From NCBI GenBank assembly GCA_020726505.1, contig JAHLEZ010000023.1, positions 434,001-498,000 of the forward strand: DNA of 64,000 bases, written 5' to 3'. Position numbers and translations under genes: made by a program. Shown here piece by piece: positions 1-10,265 of the stretch. Under the pieces are notes generated by a model. The model ran no database searches and was not told the DNA's origin. It worked only from the letters and a program-made list of their open reading frames with translations. The DNA is from Leptodontidium sp. MPI-SDFR-AT-0119 (taxonomy: Eukaryota; Ascomycota; Leotiomycetes; Helotiales; Leptodontidiaceae). Position 1 is the first letter of the stretch. Each line of letters opens with the position of its first letter.

Positions 1-823
1 TGAACAACGCGGTTGCATAATCCGTCGGTCAGGTTCCAAAGCTTGTCTTTGACCTTGTTCTTGAGCTCCAGCTGCATCCGCTTCACTCCTCTAGGCAAAG
101 GCGTCAAAGTAGTTGTTCCCTTCTCCGAGTGGAGTTTGAGGTATGACGGCACAGGAAATTTCGACGGACCAATTGCTTCTCCAATAAGTCGCTCCCAATC
201 TTTATTACATATCTCTTTTCTCTCTCGTTCGACATATTTGGGAAGACGACGCCACAGAGTTTCCTTTCCCGATTTGTACCGGGCTTGCAGAATTCTGCCA
301 AGGTGGAACTTGAACTGAGTGGAGCTCAGCTGTGCGGTAGTGCAGGTGCCAATAATCTCAGTCCTACCTCCTTGTCGTGTGGGGGGGAGTCGATAAACAC
401 ATCTCTTTGCTTGGTGGCACTGATTGGCAGTAGTCGAGGATGGTCAGTACATCAGATGATGCAGACACCAACTGCCGCAATATTGGACAGCAGAAAAACC
501 TTCGATGAAGCAAGGAGCTTCTGTTCCTTCCATGCTATTCTCACATTAGTCAAAAATCTTCAAGAGGCGCCAATGTCTCCGGTTCCTTACTCGCCTAGCC
601 CCCAGTACAATCCAAGTCGCTCCTGATAACCCCCATGTCCGTGATAGTACAGAAGAAGCAGAGTATCCGGATGGGAGTAGATTTCGATAAACTGTTGGAT
701 GAAATTCCTCATGGACGGTCCTGGGGCCAAGCTTGGCTTTCGGCAGATTATCACTTCGAGTCCATAGCCTTTACTTATCGTCCCGGAAAAGATCCCGGCA
801 TCACAATCCTCATGACAGTTGGA
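1..823 (-). CDS. Caspase-like (peptidase C14 fold) protein, partial, runs off left edge
   Basis: I read this on the minus strand as a relative of the caspase-like gene at 1608-2677. One exon (591-823) gives YYHGHG, the catalytic-histidine motif, preceded by HPDTLLLL. A likely intron covers 521-590. The next exon gives SSDVLTILDYCQS, the position of the catalytic cysteine, and the third stretch reads TEIIGTCTTAQL followed by an open frame to base 1. The last two parts are in different frames; the shift falls in a C7 run (plus-strand G7 at 381-387), and one base fewer would restore the frame. No ATG is evident at the 5' end, so the start is unresolved and 823 is only the upper limit of the open frame. 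The fold is known from metacaspases and caspase-like regulators of cell death; substrate and role are unknown. It may be a pseudogene. Confidence 0.6.
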
Positions 824-840
824 TCATAGTCATAGTGCCT

Positions 841-1607
841 GCAGTAGCGACCCTGCCAAAGGAAGTACAGGCATATTTTTCGTCGGTATTGCTTTGACTC
901 CATCTTGTGGGAGGCTGCATTTTCCCAATGCTTGACCAATGCAGTTTAATGATGGCGAATTGACTTGAGTGCATATTTTATAAATTCGATTGAAAGTTCA
1001 TAATGCGAGAGCTCGAATAAATGTGGGACTCACAGAAGTTACTTGTACTATGGTTTAGTAAAACCTGGACCAAAGAATATTGCTGCGATGATGACCCGCT
1101 AAGCCTCACCATGTTAGAAGGTTCAACTAGTTACCGGAACTAACACACAGATTTCTACCATCCTAGAACCTTAGAAAAGCAACTTAATGGCTGGGATTTT
1201 GGTAGTAAAGAAATAGGGAGCTCGGAGAAAGTAGCTGCTAGTGCTCGCCAAACGAAATTTTACAGTAGGTTTGAAAGCGATGGCATGAACCTTGTGGGTC
1301 ATCGTGGTCAAAGGTTCCCATCGACTCTGCATTCGTTGCTGCTCACTCACGACCTTCACCCGCATGATGTGAATTGGATAGCAATCGTGGAGACTTTTAG
1401 TATTCTAATCTCAGTCCATCAGGGGACTTGTGTCAAAGTAGGCTTGGTACACTCGTGCACTCCTAGCGACGACGAAAACTCATTCGTTGTATCCACCCCA
1501 CATCCTTCGCTTCGATACCGTTAAACCACAGCCATCATATATACAGAAGACTCCAAAATAATTTTACACAAGATCTACCTATTGAGTATTCCCAATCATG
1601 CCTAACA
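841..1607. other. Intergenic between the two caspase-like genes
   Basis: No reading frame here carries recognisable protein motifs. Short open frames at 1171-1524 overlap each other on opposite strands and look like chance. It should contain the promoter of the left caspase-like gene, but I cannot point to a specific element. Confidence 0.4.
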
Positions 1608-2677
1608 TCAATAGATACGCCCAGTAGCCTCTCCAGCAACCGCCTTCCAACTGTCCAAAGGCCCATGCCCACACAACCTCCAGAACTTGGCGATCAATGA
1701 AGATTTAGCATATCGAGGCTCCTCAGCAAACATAGGCGTTGTTACAACCGGTGTCAAGACGATCGAAACCTTCGGAGAAGCACCGTGCAGCTGTAAGTAC
1801 GCCGCTTCTGAAAATTTCCTGCGTGCAGGCAGCCTTCGACCTCGACCAAATATTCCCTCGGTGAAGCGGTCGATACCTTTAGGGAGATCGGAATTGACAT
1901 GACGTATGGTGGTGTGCTGGCCCGAGACGAAGCGTTTTTCCAAGAGCGAGATGACTTGTGGTGCGCTGCGGAAGAACTCTGAGTTAGCATTGCCCTTCTA
2001 AGATGGAGTATTTGTAAATTAAAAGACATTTCCCTCAAACTGCCAACCATAGTCTTGAGATTGAGGGAAGTAACACCAAAGTACTCACTACTCAGCTGTT
2101 GTCTGCTGACCCACGGTACAAGCAGCAATGATCTCCGTTGTTCCTCCATCTGAAGTGCAATTGATCGCCATATTTGGGTGACTTGGTACGGCGTCGCAGC
2201 AACAAAGAAGGATAAGGACATCAGACGATGCACGAACTAGATCTTCGAGGACGTAGCGGCAGGGGAATGAGCTGTGGCTGTCAGCAAGGCCTGGTATCGG
2301 TCGACTGTGAATTCGTCAGCTACAGAAATTACGCACAGAACCACCACAGGAAAGGCGCCACACCTGCTAGCCATCCAAAGCAAACCATCATGTACGCTAT
2401 ATGATCCATGACCTCCATAATACAGAAGCAGCAACGTATCTGGATTCGAGTAGCCGCGAATGAAGCTGCGAACCTTGTCCCTAACTGCCAGCATTGGGCT
2501 GTACAGTTCAATTCGGTGCACGAATATATCAAAACCATATCCATTCGCCAGCACACGACGCAGACTCTCCATCTCTTTGTTAATACCCATCGGATCTTGT
2601 GCTTTGCCGGTATTTTGGGGGTCATCTGCCCATGCGAGGAAAAGAGCGACGCGTTGTTTGTATTGTTTGGGTGCCAT
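1608..2677 (-). CDS. Caspase-like (peptidase C14 fold) protein, 295 aa
   Basis: Proposed exons on the minus strand are 2364-2677, 2089-2304 and 1608-1965; both introns (59 and 123 nt) are GT-AG and the phases join. The product starts MAPKQYKQRVALFLAW, has the histidine motif LLLLYYGGHG (His about 90), then RASSDVLILLCCDAV with the presumed catalytic Cys about 140, then GGTTEIIAACTVG, the usual third block of fungal caspase-fold proteins. Where most family members have Asp-Cys-Cys before the Ala, this copy has Leu-Cys-Cys, so the Asp is lost but the nucleophile is kept. The C-terminal part, with SIVLTPV, resembles the small-subunit region. There is no prodomain, signal peptide or membrane segment. 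Metacaspases cleave after Arg/Lys, but this short form could equally be an inactive or regulatory relative. The left neighbour is a paralogue in the same direction. Confidence 0.75.
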
Positions 2678-3221
2678 AGTGTGCTTCGATCTACCGGTGC
2701 AGGCTGTTGAAAGAGAAGTTTCTCTGGGCAGACAAAATTCGAAGATGAAAAGCCCAGGAGGTTCCTAGAGGAAAGTTGGTGGCACGCGTGGTAGAGGTCA
2801 ATTCGAGACGTGTTTGTTGTAGTGAATTTCCATGGAAGGTGAAAACCTCGCTTAAGGAAAGCCACCAAAACATGATGTACACTATGGTGAACTCTTGAAA
2901 TTGTACGAATCTCTAAAGATTGGCATTAATTTTCTGTCCTTAGATGCTGTTGAAGCCTTAAAAGAAATGTCTTTCTTATCGTCTTGTGTTGGTTTACGAC
3001 CCTAAGACACGACTTTGACGGTTTGTTCCTTTTTAGACAGTGTCAACCGTCAAGCTGCGTGCTCACCATAATTATTTCTAACCTTCCACCCGCTTCTTCT
3101 GTAGACCCGTTAACTAATCCTTGAAGTAATTTTACATCATGTGTACGGGCCGTATGCTTCCTACTTTCTATCGCGCCGGGTATCCCATGCTCTCTCCGAA
3201 ATTTTCTCGAATCTCATCCTC
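2678..3221. other. Intergenic, 5' side of caspase-like gene
   Basis: Presumed promoter of the right caspase-like gene. I see no coding frame with family motifs and no clear regulatory motif. Confidence 0.35.
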
Positions 3222-3643
3222 CTACTCTGTACACCACACCAATCTTCGATTGGACCCTTGATATACTTGTCCTTCATGCGATGCGACATCGTCGACATCT
3301 ACGCTTGAGATACTCTGCAATTCCTCTCCTCCAGTATTGGAGTTGCGGGCGGCAGAGAATGATAGAGAAAACCAACCACGGCTTCCTTCTTCAAGCCCAG
3401 TCCAAGTGCCAGAGTCTTGACCAGCTGATAGAATGCCATACAATCGCTCCACGAGGTGTATGTGAGAGGCCCAATGCAGCTTCGGAAAACCTTCCCCATG
3501 AAAGTCCGAGACTCCGATAGTTGCGCCAATCTTCCCATCATGGGAGTCAGAATGACAGCCATTTGACATTGACATCGATATCGATTAAAGTCCTTCTTCT
3601 TCGCAAGACCATGCTCTAAAGTGCGAGATATTTCTCTATCCAC
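3222..3643 (-). other. Possible coding remnant, unidentified
   Basis: Two overlapping minus-strand open frames (3222-3575 and 3299-3643) have fairly protein-like composition, for example FMGKVFRSCIGPLTYTSW in one and GEGFPKLHWASHIHLVERLY in the other. The two readings exclude each other over most of their length and I recognise no family. This could be a gene fragment, a spliced gene I cannot resolve, or chance. Confidence 0.2.
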
Positions 3644-3734
3644 TTCATAAAAAGCTATCTTCTCGGGGCCGTTATCTTAATACTAGATCTCTAAGGTTAT
3701 GTTGCCTCTGTGAGGCTCTTATGAACGAGAGACA

Positions 3735-3758
3735 GGGGGGGGGGGGGGGGGGGGGGGG
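3735..3758. repeat. Homopolymer run of 24 G
   Basis: An uninterrupted tract of 24 G followed by C and four more G. Such runs are slippage-prone and hard to sequence, so its true length is uncertain. Confidence 0.95.
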
Positions 3759-4554
3759 CGGGGTATAGAGTGTGAGGACCAGAACGCGAAAGTCTTGTGT
3801 CAGAAATGGCGGGAATAAGAAACATATGGTAATCTGCTGAAGTCTTAGGATCTGTTTAAGCCGACTAAGTTCAGTATCTGGTTTATGTTCGCAGCGGGGT
3901 AAAACTTTGTAGAAATTCAGAAGATGAAGTGAGAACGTGATACGAGAAACACCACCTCACTTTGTAGCTTCTACTTTTTGGTGGCCAGACGATGAGAAAA
4001 GAGAAGTTTGGAAATAAGAACAAAATTAGATCTTTCATTCAGCAAGTTAACGGAAAGGCTTTCGTGCTGCTGTACCCACAGGGAGTACTTTCAGCGTATA
4101 TCAGGCTCCTGCGGCGTATTTCTAGCGAGCGCCTTGGCTCCTCCAGGGAATGAGACCCAGCGGTGCTAGCCCTTGCAGTAGCGAAACTGAAATCCAAGAC
4201 ATACAGCTTCTCACGAATGATATATCTTTCGCTTAGGATTTTCCAATGGAGCGCAACCACGCCAGCGCATACATGCCGTCAACGTGCGGGGTATTCATGC
4301 AGCTCCCCAGATAGTATCACAGGTCCACTGGCTCTGGAAATCCCAAATACCTCCATTGCCAGTCTTTCAGTGATCCAGGCTTGTATTACTGATGCTGCCA
4401 GAAGTGGTGGTTAAGGGCATAAAATTCTGGCCACCGTACAGTACACAGACATCCACCCATCAATCACAGCGGACCTCGCCTAAGAGACCTTCCTTGTAAG
4501 CTTAGTCTGCGTTCTTCACATCCATCTACCTATTCGGGTAAGACTCAACGTTAC
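3759..4554. other. Intergenic upstream of aldehyde dehydrogenase
   Basis: No convincing gene. It contains two copies of GCGGGGTA (near 3896 and 4289), a motif repeated elsewhere in gene-poor parts of this window. The last 150 bases before 4555 should hold the dehydrogenase promoter. Confidence 0.4.
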
Positions 4555-6162
4555 ATGACAAGACAGCAACAAACATCAATTTTTCTCTCATCTTTACGCG
4601 CCTTCCACTCCTCCTCCCACTCATCCTCATCCTCATCACATACCCCATTACACACGCAAATAAACTCCAACATGTCAAGTCCACGGCATCACAGCAACTG
4701 GGTCGACGGCGCCTACCAACCCCCAACCGTAACCCGTATAGCCGTCATCAACCCAGCAACAGAAGAGACCCTCGCAACCATAGACTCAACCTCCCTCTCA
4801 AGCGTAAACGCCATCATCCAATCCTCACTAGTAAACTTCTCCAGCGGCATCTGGAGCAAAGCTGACGCCTCAACACGGTTCTCCGTCCTCTCAAAAGCAG
4901 CCACACTCATGCGCGCTCGCCTGCCTGAATTCATCGCCCTCGAAACCAAACAGACAGGTCGACCCGTCAGGGAGATGAGAGCCCAACTCGCGCGCATCCC
5001 AGAATGGCTCGAGTATTTCGCCTCGCTGGCACGCACTCACGAGGGCAGAGTGACGCCCTTCAAAGGCCCCGTGGTCAACACCCTCACGCGCCTCCCCCTC
5101 GGTGTCGTCGTCCAGATCACGCCGTGGAACCACCCACTCCTGATAGCGACCAAGAAGATCGGCGCCGCGCTGGCCGCGGGCAACTCAGTTATCGTCAAGC
5201 CGTCCGAGTCAGCGCCCATCTCGGTCCTGGAGATGGGGAAACTCTTCCAGGATGCTGGGTTGCCAGATGGGACCCTTCAGATCGTTTCTGGGTATGGGAG
5301 GGAGACGGGGAAATTCCTCTGCGAGTCGCCATTGATTGCTAAGATTGATTTGACGGGGGGTCTTCTCACTTACGCTGCTATTGCACCTAATGCTAGCAAG
5401 AACCTCATCCCCATCACCGCTGAGCTGGGTGGCAAGGCTCCGGTGTGTATCTTCCCGAGCGTACCCGTCGAGAAAGCAGTCAAGGCAGCGTTGTTTGCGA
5501 GTTTCATCGCTAGTGGACAGACGTGTGTTACTGGAAGCAGGCTTCTAGTACATTCTGACATCTACGACGAATTCGTCAAGTTACTTGTTGAGAGGACGAA
5601 GGCGTTAAGGGTTGGAAATCCAACAGATGATCGGACACAGATCGGAGCTGTGATCTCACGCGCGAGTGTTGAGAGATGCTCTGCTTTCGTGATGAAAGCG
5701 GTTATGGAGAACGGAAATGTACTCTGTGGTGGTGGGCCGACTCGCGTGGATGGGAAGGGGTTCTTCTTCCAACCGACTCTGATCGAGACGAGTGCTGAGA
5801 GCAACTTGTCCTGCAATGAAGTCTTCGGTCCTGTGATTGCGATTATCAGGTGCAAGTCTGAAGAGGAGATTATCAAAATCGCGAACGAGACGTCTTTTGC
5901 TCTGGGCGCTTCAGTATGGTCAAACGATTTCAACCAGGCGCATAGGGTGGCAGAGAGTATCGATGCGGGAATTGTGTGGATCAACGGTCATCATTTGAAT
6001 GATCCTTCATCGCCTTGGGGTGGATTCAAGGAAAGCGGAATGGGCAAGGAGAATGGGATCGAGGCATTCGAGAGTTATACCAAGGTCAAGAGCACGGTTA
6101 TCAACTATGGCCAAGAGCCAACGTGGTTCGACGATGAGGTAGAGAACGCGAGATATGGATAG
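4555..6162 (+). CDS. NAD(P)-dependent aldehyde dehydrogenase, 535 aa
   Basis: This single-exon gene encodes an ALDH-superfamily enzyme that oxidises an aldehyde to the acid with NAD(P)+. Visible motifs are ITPWNHPLL (about 188) and VKPSES in the Rossmann cofactor domain, ELGGKAPV with the general base Glu290, and SGQTCVTG with the nucleophile Cys324; the Glu-Cys spacing of 34 is the family standard. PWGGFKESGMGKENG lies near the end. The first ATG (4555) gives a Ser/His-rich N-terminus with few acids, which could be a mitochondrial presequence; the ATG at 4672 gives the usual cytosolic-type start just before NWVDGAYQPP. Both are plausible. The block that usually reads FTGS-T is here DLTGGLLTYAAIA, somewhat divergent. 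Substrate cannot be told from sequence, and no neighbouring gene suggests a pathway. Confidence 0.93.
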   Translation: MTRQQQTSIFLSSLRAFHSSSHSSSSSSHTPLHTQINSNMSSPRHHSNWVDGAYQPPTVTRIAVINPATEETLATIDSTSLSSVNAIIQSSLVNFSSGIWSKADASTRFSVLSKAATLMRARLPEFIALETKQTGRPVREMRAQLARIPEWLEYFASLARTHEGRVTPFKGPVVNTLTRLPLGVVVQITPWNHPLLIATKKIGAALAAGNSVIVKPSESAPISVLEMGKLFQDAGLPDGTLQIVSGYGRETGKFLCESPLIAKIDLTGGLLTYAAIAPNASKNLIPITAELGGKAPVCIFPSVPVEKAVKAALFASFIASGQTCVTGSRLLVHSDIYDEFVKLLVERTKALRVGNPTDDRTQIGAVISRASVERCSAFVMKAVMENGNVLCGGGPTRVDGKGFFFQPTLIETSAESNLSCNEVFGPVIAIIRCKSEEEIIKIANETSFALGASVWSNDFNQAHRVAESIDAGIVWINGHHLNDPSSPWGGFKESGMGKENGIEAFESYTKVKSTVINYGQEPTWFDDEVENARYG

Positions 6163-6208
6163 ACCTGGTTGGAATTTGCTTTGGTATAGACTACTGCATC
6201 GCCGCGCT

Positions 6209-6660
6209 GAACGGCAACTAGACGATTTGAAATCATTAGGAAACTTGAATTTGCATAGAAATTTGTAACACAAATACTCGGCGAGGAGATCTTCGCCCGA
6301 AACCAACCATCTTTCAGGCACGGCTTGAATTGCAGGAGTTCAGATAATCCCGACCGGTGCCATCAAGACCTCGAGAGGACAGTGGCGACAACTGGGCAGA
6401 ATCTCTCAATGAAATGTCCAGTTGTTGGAAGGTAGAACGGCAACTAGACTATCTGAAATCATTAGAAAACCTGAGCTCGCCTACAAATTTATAACTCGAA
6501 TACTCGGCGAGGAGATCTTCGCCGGCAAACCAGCTATCCTGCAGGCATGACATGAAAAGCAACAGTCTCAAATATTCCCAACCCACGCCATCAAGATGAC
6601 GGGAACAGTGGCGACGAGTGCACAGAAGTCTTTCGATGCAATTTCCACCAGTCTTGGAAC
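6209..6660. repeat. Diverged tandem direct duplication, unit about 226 bp
   Basis: A block starting at 6209 is repeated from 6435. Both copies begin GAACGGCAACTAGAC and share TACTCGGCGAGGAGATCTTC, the words GCCATCAAGA and ACAGTGGCGAC, all in the same order and spacing, with many substitutions between. Read on the minus strand, both copies contain GEDLLAEY followed by YKF and NDF, so the duplicated segment may have been protein-coding. Neither copy is an intact gene. Confidence 0.8.
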
Positions 6661-7337
6661 GATGGCGGGTTTCCCCTTTTAATGACTGTAGGACGACGTA
6701 TTTCCCCTCCACGAGCTCGCTCCAGCTCATCAATGATTGTCAAGCTTTGCAAGAACCAGCCATAACAGACCACATCCAGTACCAAAAGCGGATTCACCAA
6801 AAAAAAAAAAAAAAAAAATTGGAAATTTTTTATAATTACAAAACAGATCATTAATGATAAAGAATGAAAAGGTACTAACTTGCTGACCCCTATCCTAGGT
6901 ATATTTTGCGCATATCTAAACCACCACATTCGTTCTCTCAGCACCGGCTGCTTCATTTCTGACTCCCCGAATTTCAGGTAAGAGCGGGGTATTTCCTCAC
7001 CAAAACCCCCCGTAGTCATGACTTTCAGCGCACAATTCCAGTTAAGTGCGGGGTAAAATTCCTCACTAACTTCACCACAACCCAAGGCACTTCAGGGCCT
7101 GCTCGCTAGCCCCTCAGCGTCTTCACTCACAACCATCAAACATGCATGCATGGTTTCAATGGAAAGAATACTCGAGATGGTAAATCTATGATATTTCTAC
7201 CTAGTCCTCTAAGCCGTGTGTACTCATTCATTACTTTTATTTCGAGATAATTGCAGCAAAAATGCCACCTCGCGGCTTTGTGATTACCTCCCTTCCCACC
7301 AATATCATCGCTTTGATCCTCCAAACTCTCATCGAAT
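6661..7337. other. Intergenic with poly-A run and GCGGGGTA motifs
   Basis: An A run of about 20 lies near 6799-6818. GCGGGGTA occurs near 6983 and 7048, each followed closely by CCTCAC or CCTCACT. No gene is supported. Confidence 0.5.
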
Positions 7338-10092
7338 CTAAGGAATGGCCTTGCGACCATGTCTCTCAACCCACTCAGCGGACAACTTTTTGGTCGATCT
7401 CTTCTTCATTGGCTTCTTGACTATTGGCGTAACCACACGTCTCTTCTCACTCCTCTCTACGTCGACAGCTCTCTTTGGCAGACCTCCTGCAACGCACTTA
7501 GCGCCGTTGAACGCCGCGTTGGCAGCAGCTTTCCACAAGGCCGTGACATCCGTGATCATAGCTTGCGTGTAAAACAATCTGCAATCGGTCTCTTCTCTCA
7601 CGAATTGTGCTGGCAGGCCATCGTTGAGGTTGTCAGGAAGGATGTTATCCCGGACATTGATACCGGTGCTGGACGAACGATTGATGGGATAACTGGTCAG
7701 TCGGCGAAGGATTGCAGTTTGAGCTTCCGATGCAGTACGGAGAGCGGTCTGCGCATAACTGAAGATGTCTGACCAGGCGAGGATTTGAGCACCTTTGATG
7801 CCACCAACACCTTGAATGGGACCGGGTTGAGGGCGGCCACCCATAGCAATGGACTTTACGCCTGCTTGAGTGCGCATAAACTCAGCAAAGAGGGTGCAGG
7901 TTGAGGCGCAATATCCGTCAAGGAGCTGTTCGTCAGTTAGCATTGATTCGAAGAAGTGAAGAAGTGTGGAGAGGATGCACCATAATGATGTTCTCAGCTG
8001 CGAACGGTTGGGTGAAGTTTTTCCTGCTTCCATATCCAGTCACATCCGTGCCTAGGCCAAAAGTCTCGTTGCTCGTGGTCAGTGGATCATCCAAGTTCCA
8101 TCTCATGATCTCCGTGTAGTCGACCCCATTAATAACATTTGGACCAAACTTGTCCTTGTATGACGAAAATGGCTGGTTTGTCAGGTTGAGGTCATAGCGA
8201 TAGTTGAAAGTACTTTCATACTGGTTGATGAGATCTGGTGTGGCTGTTTCGGCGTTGAAGTTTGCAGAATTGGCCGAGTAGATTTCGGCAATTGCAAGGA
8301 AAGTGTCACTTTCTCTCCATCGGGAGTATCCATCCTGGATGATTGATGGGAAGAGTTGTCTGAACAGATCATAACCCTGAAGAATGTAACCTCCACCGTT
8401 GGCGCTGAGATCAATAACGAGTTTGGTCTTTCCATCTCGCTTTGCTGCTGCGAAGAATTGCTCGGCCACACTCTGGAACTCCACAATTGACTCCGACTCG
8501 AAAGCGAGAAGACTGATAACAGCGACATCTTCGAATCCTGTGCCATTGAGATAATAGCCAGAGACAATGCCATCACTGGTGATCACGACTGGAGCTGGAT
8601 ATCCGGGAGCAACAACTGAAGGGGCAAGTTCTTCCTCTTCAATCTCCTCTTCGGCCACTTCGGAAGCATCAGCGGCAGAGAAAGCTTTAGGTCCAGTACA
8701 GAATTGGGTGTAGAATGAAGCTCCATCGGTGACAGCATTAAACAGTCCTTTAACCTTGGCAATATTCTCTGTAACGAGAGTGGTCCCGTTGGCGAAAGTG
8801 AATGTTGTGTTTGATCCAGGGTAGATATATCTAGGGCCTGATTAGACGGGAATGAGAAGGAGTGCGAATAATTTACCTGATACGACCGCCAGCTGAGAAA
8901 TAGCCATTTCCAATACCACCTGCAGTGAATGCCTTTTCATAGAACATCGTGTTGTAAGCTGCGTCTGCATCCTGATTGAAGGATGCCGTGAAAATGAAAT
9001 CAGCCACATATTTCGATGCTTCGACTCCATTGATCTTGGTCACAACTGAAGCGGTAGATGGAGAAGCGATAACGTCCTCTTCAAATTTGTCAGCATGCAT
9101 CAAACTTTGACGAAGCTGAACTTACCGTAGAGCTTAATCACAGGCAAAGAAGTTCCATCTTCACTGATCGAAACCAGAGATCTCTTTCTGCCCCATTCAA
9201 ACGCCTTGGTAAGTGCATCCGGATAAAAGACAAAATGACCATCGTGTCCCCTCGCAAAAACCTGGTACAGATCCTCTTGAAACTCTGCAAATCAATCAGC
9301 CAATCGTCCTCATGTCCTAGAACTGAAGGTCATACCATATTCATTAGCATACTTGTCGGCTTGAAGATTCGCCTTTACAGATGCCAGGTATCCAAAGATG
9401 TCATGTGGCGGGTAAAAGTAATCTGCCGGGGGGTTCTTCTTCCAGGCCGTATCTGAAACCATATCAGCAAACGGATATCGCCTGTTCATGCTCGCTCTAC
9501 TTACCACTTTGCCATTCAATGTATGGTACCATGCTATCCACCAATTGAAGGGCGGCTGTCTTGTTCAGCGGGACTGAATTCAGGCAGTCATGAGCCAACT
9601 CAGCCGCCACTGTTGGGGTAGCTGTCAAACGGTTAGTTAGTGGGTGATCAGAAAACCGAATTGTCCTAACCTACCAGATGGAGAGGCTGCTCTTTGGACC
9701 GAAGACGAACTGCTCACAAGCGCACATGCTTGAGTCAAGCTTGCAGAGGCAGGCTTCGAAGTAGAAGTGACTGAGACAGAGGTGACTGAAGCGGATTTTG
9801 TTGAAGTAGCAGCGACAGAAGAGACCGAAGCGGTAGTCGCAGCGATACAATTGCACGCACTGGACAATCTTGCTGAAAGAGGAGCATTTTGATTCTCTTT
9901 GCAAGCATTGAGAGCGTATGAAGGGATGGCCGTGGCAGCAACACTCCCCGCGGTGAAAGTGGCACAGAATTCTCGCGCAGCTCCCAGACGACCCGGGCTT
10001 TGAGTTGCCCTCAATGCACGGAGACAATTGTCCGCTGCACAATCACCAGCAGCCAAAGTGGCGAGGATGAGGGTGGTGAAGGCGTACCTCAT
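7338..10092 (-). CDS. Secreted S41-family serine peptidase (CPAF/UstP-like), 816 aa
   Basis: Seven exons on the minus strand: 9675-10092, 9505-9621, 9336-9452, 9126-9284, 8877-9078, 7981-8830 and 7338-7925. All six introns are 46-55 nt and GT-AG, and the phases join without a stop. The protein starts MRYAFTTLILATLAAGDCA, a signal peptide, followed by a Ser/Thr/Ala-rich linker. The central part carries DLSANGGGYILQGYDLFRQL and, after the last intron, LLDGYCASTCTLFAE with presumed nucleophile Ser629, then SIAMGGRPQPGPIQGVGGIK, a pattern I know from fungal S41 peptidases. An acidic run EVAEEEIEEEEL precedes the catalytic part. Related enzymes (UstP, PhomP) process RiPP precursors, but no UstY-like or repeat-precursor gene is nearby, so a general extracellular protease is as likely. 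The tail is Lys/Arg rich. Confidence 0.92.
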
Positions 10093-10189
10093 GATGGAAT
10101 GAGTGAAGGACGAACAAACGAATGACTGGACTGGAACTGGGACTGGATGGCATGAACTGCAAACGAGGGGAGTTCGATGCCTCAGTATT

Positions 10190-10265
10190 CAGAGGATGAA
10201 GAGAGAGTGGAGGGAGGAGAGGAGGAGAAGAGAAGAGAGGAGAGAGGGAGAAGTGGACGAGAGGG
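10190..10265. repeat. Polypurine (GA-rich) tract
   Basis: An almost pure G/A stretch on the plus strand about 100-170 bases upstream of the S41 peptidase ATG, hence a pyrimidine tract on its coding strand. Pyrimidine-rich leaders are common near fungal transcription starts, so this may be core promoter. Confidence 0.6.

Noticed and set aside
4713..5561. Open frames on the minus strand and other frames inside the aldehyde dehydrogenase
   Set aside because: They are shadows of the GC-rich coding sequence without motifs of their own.
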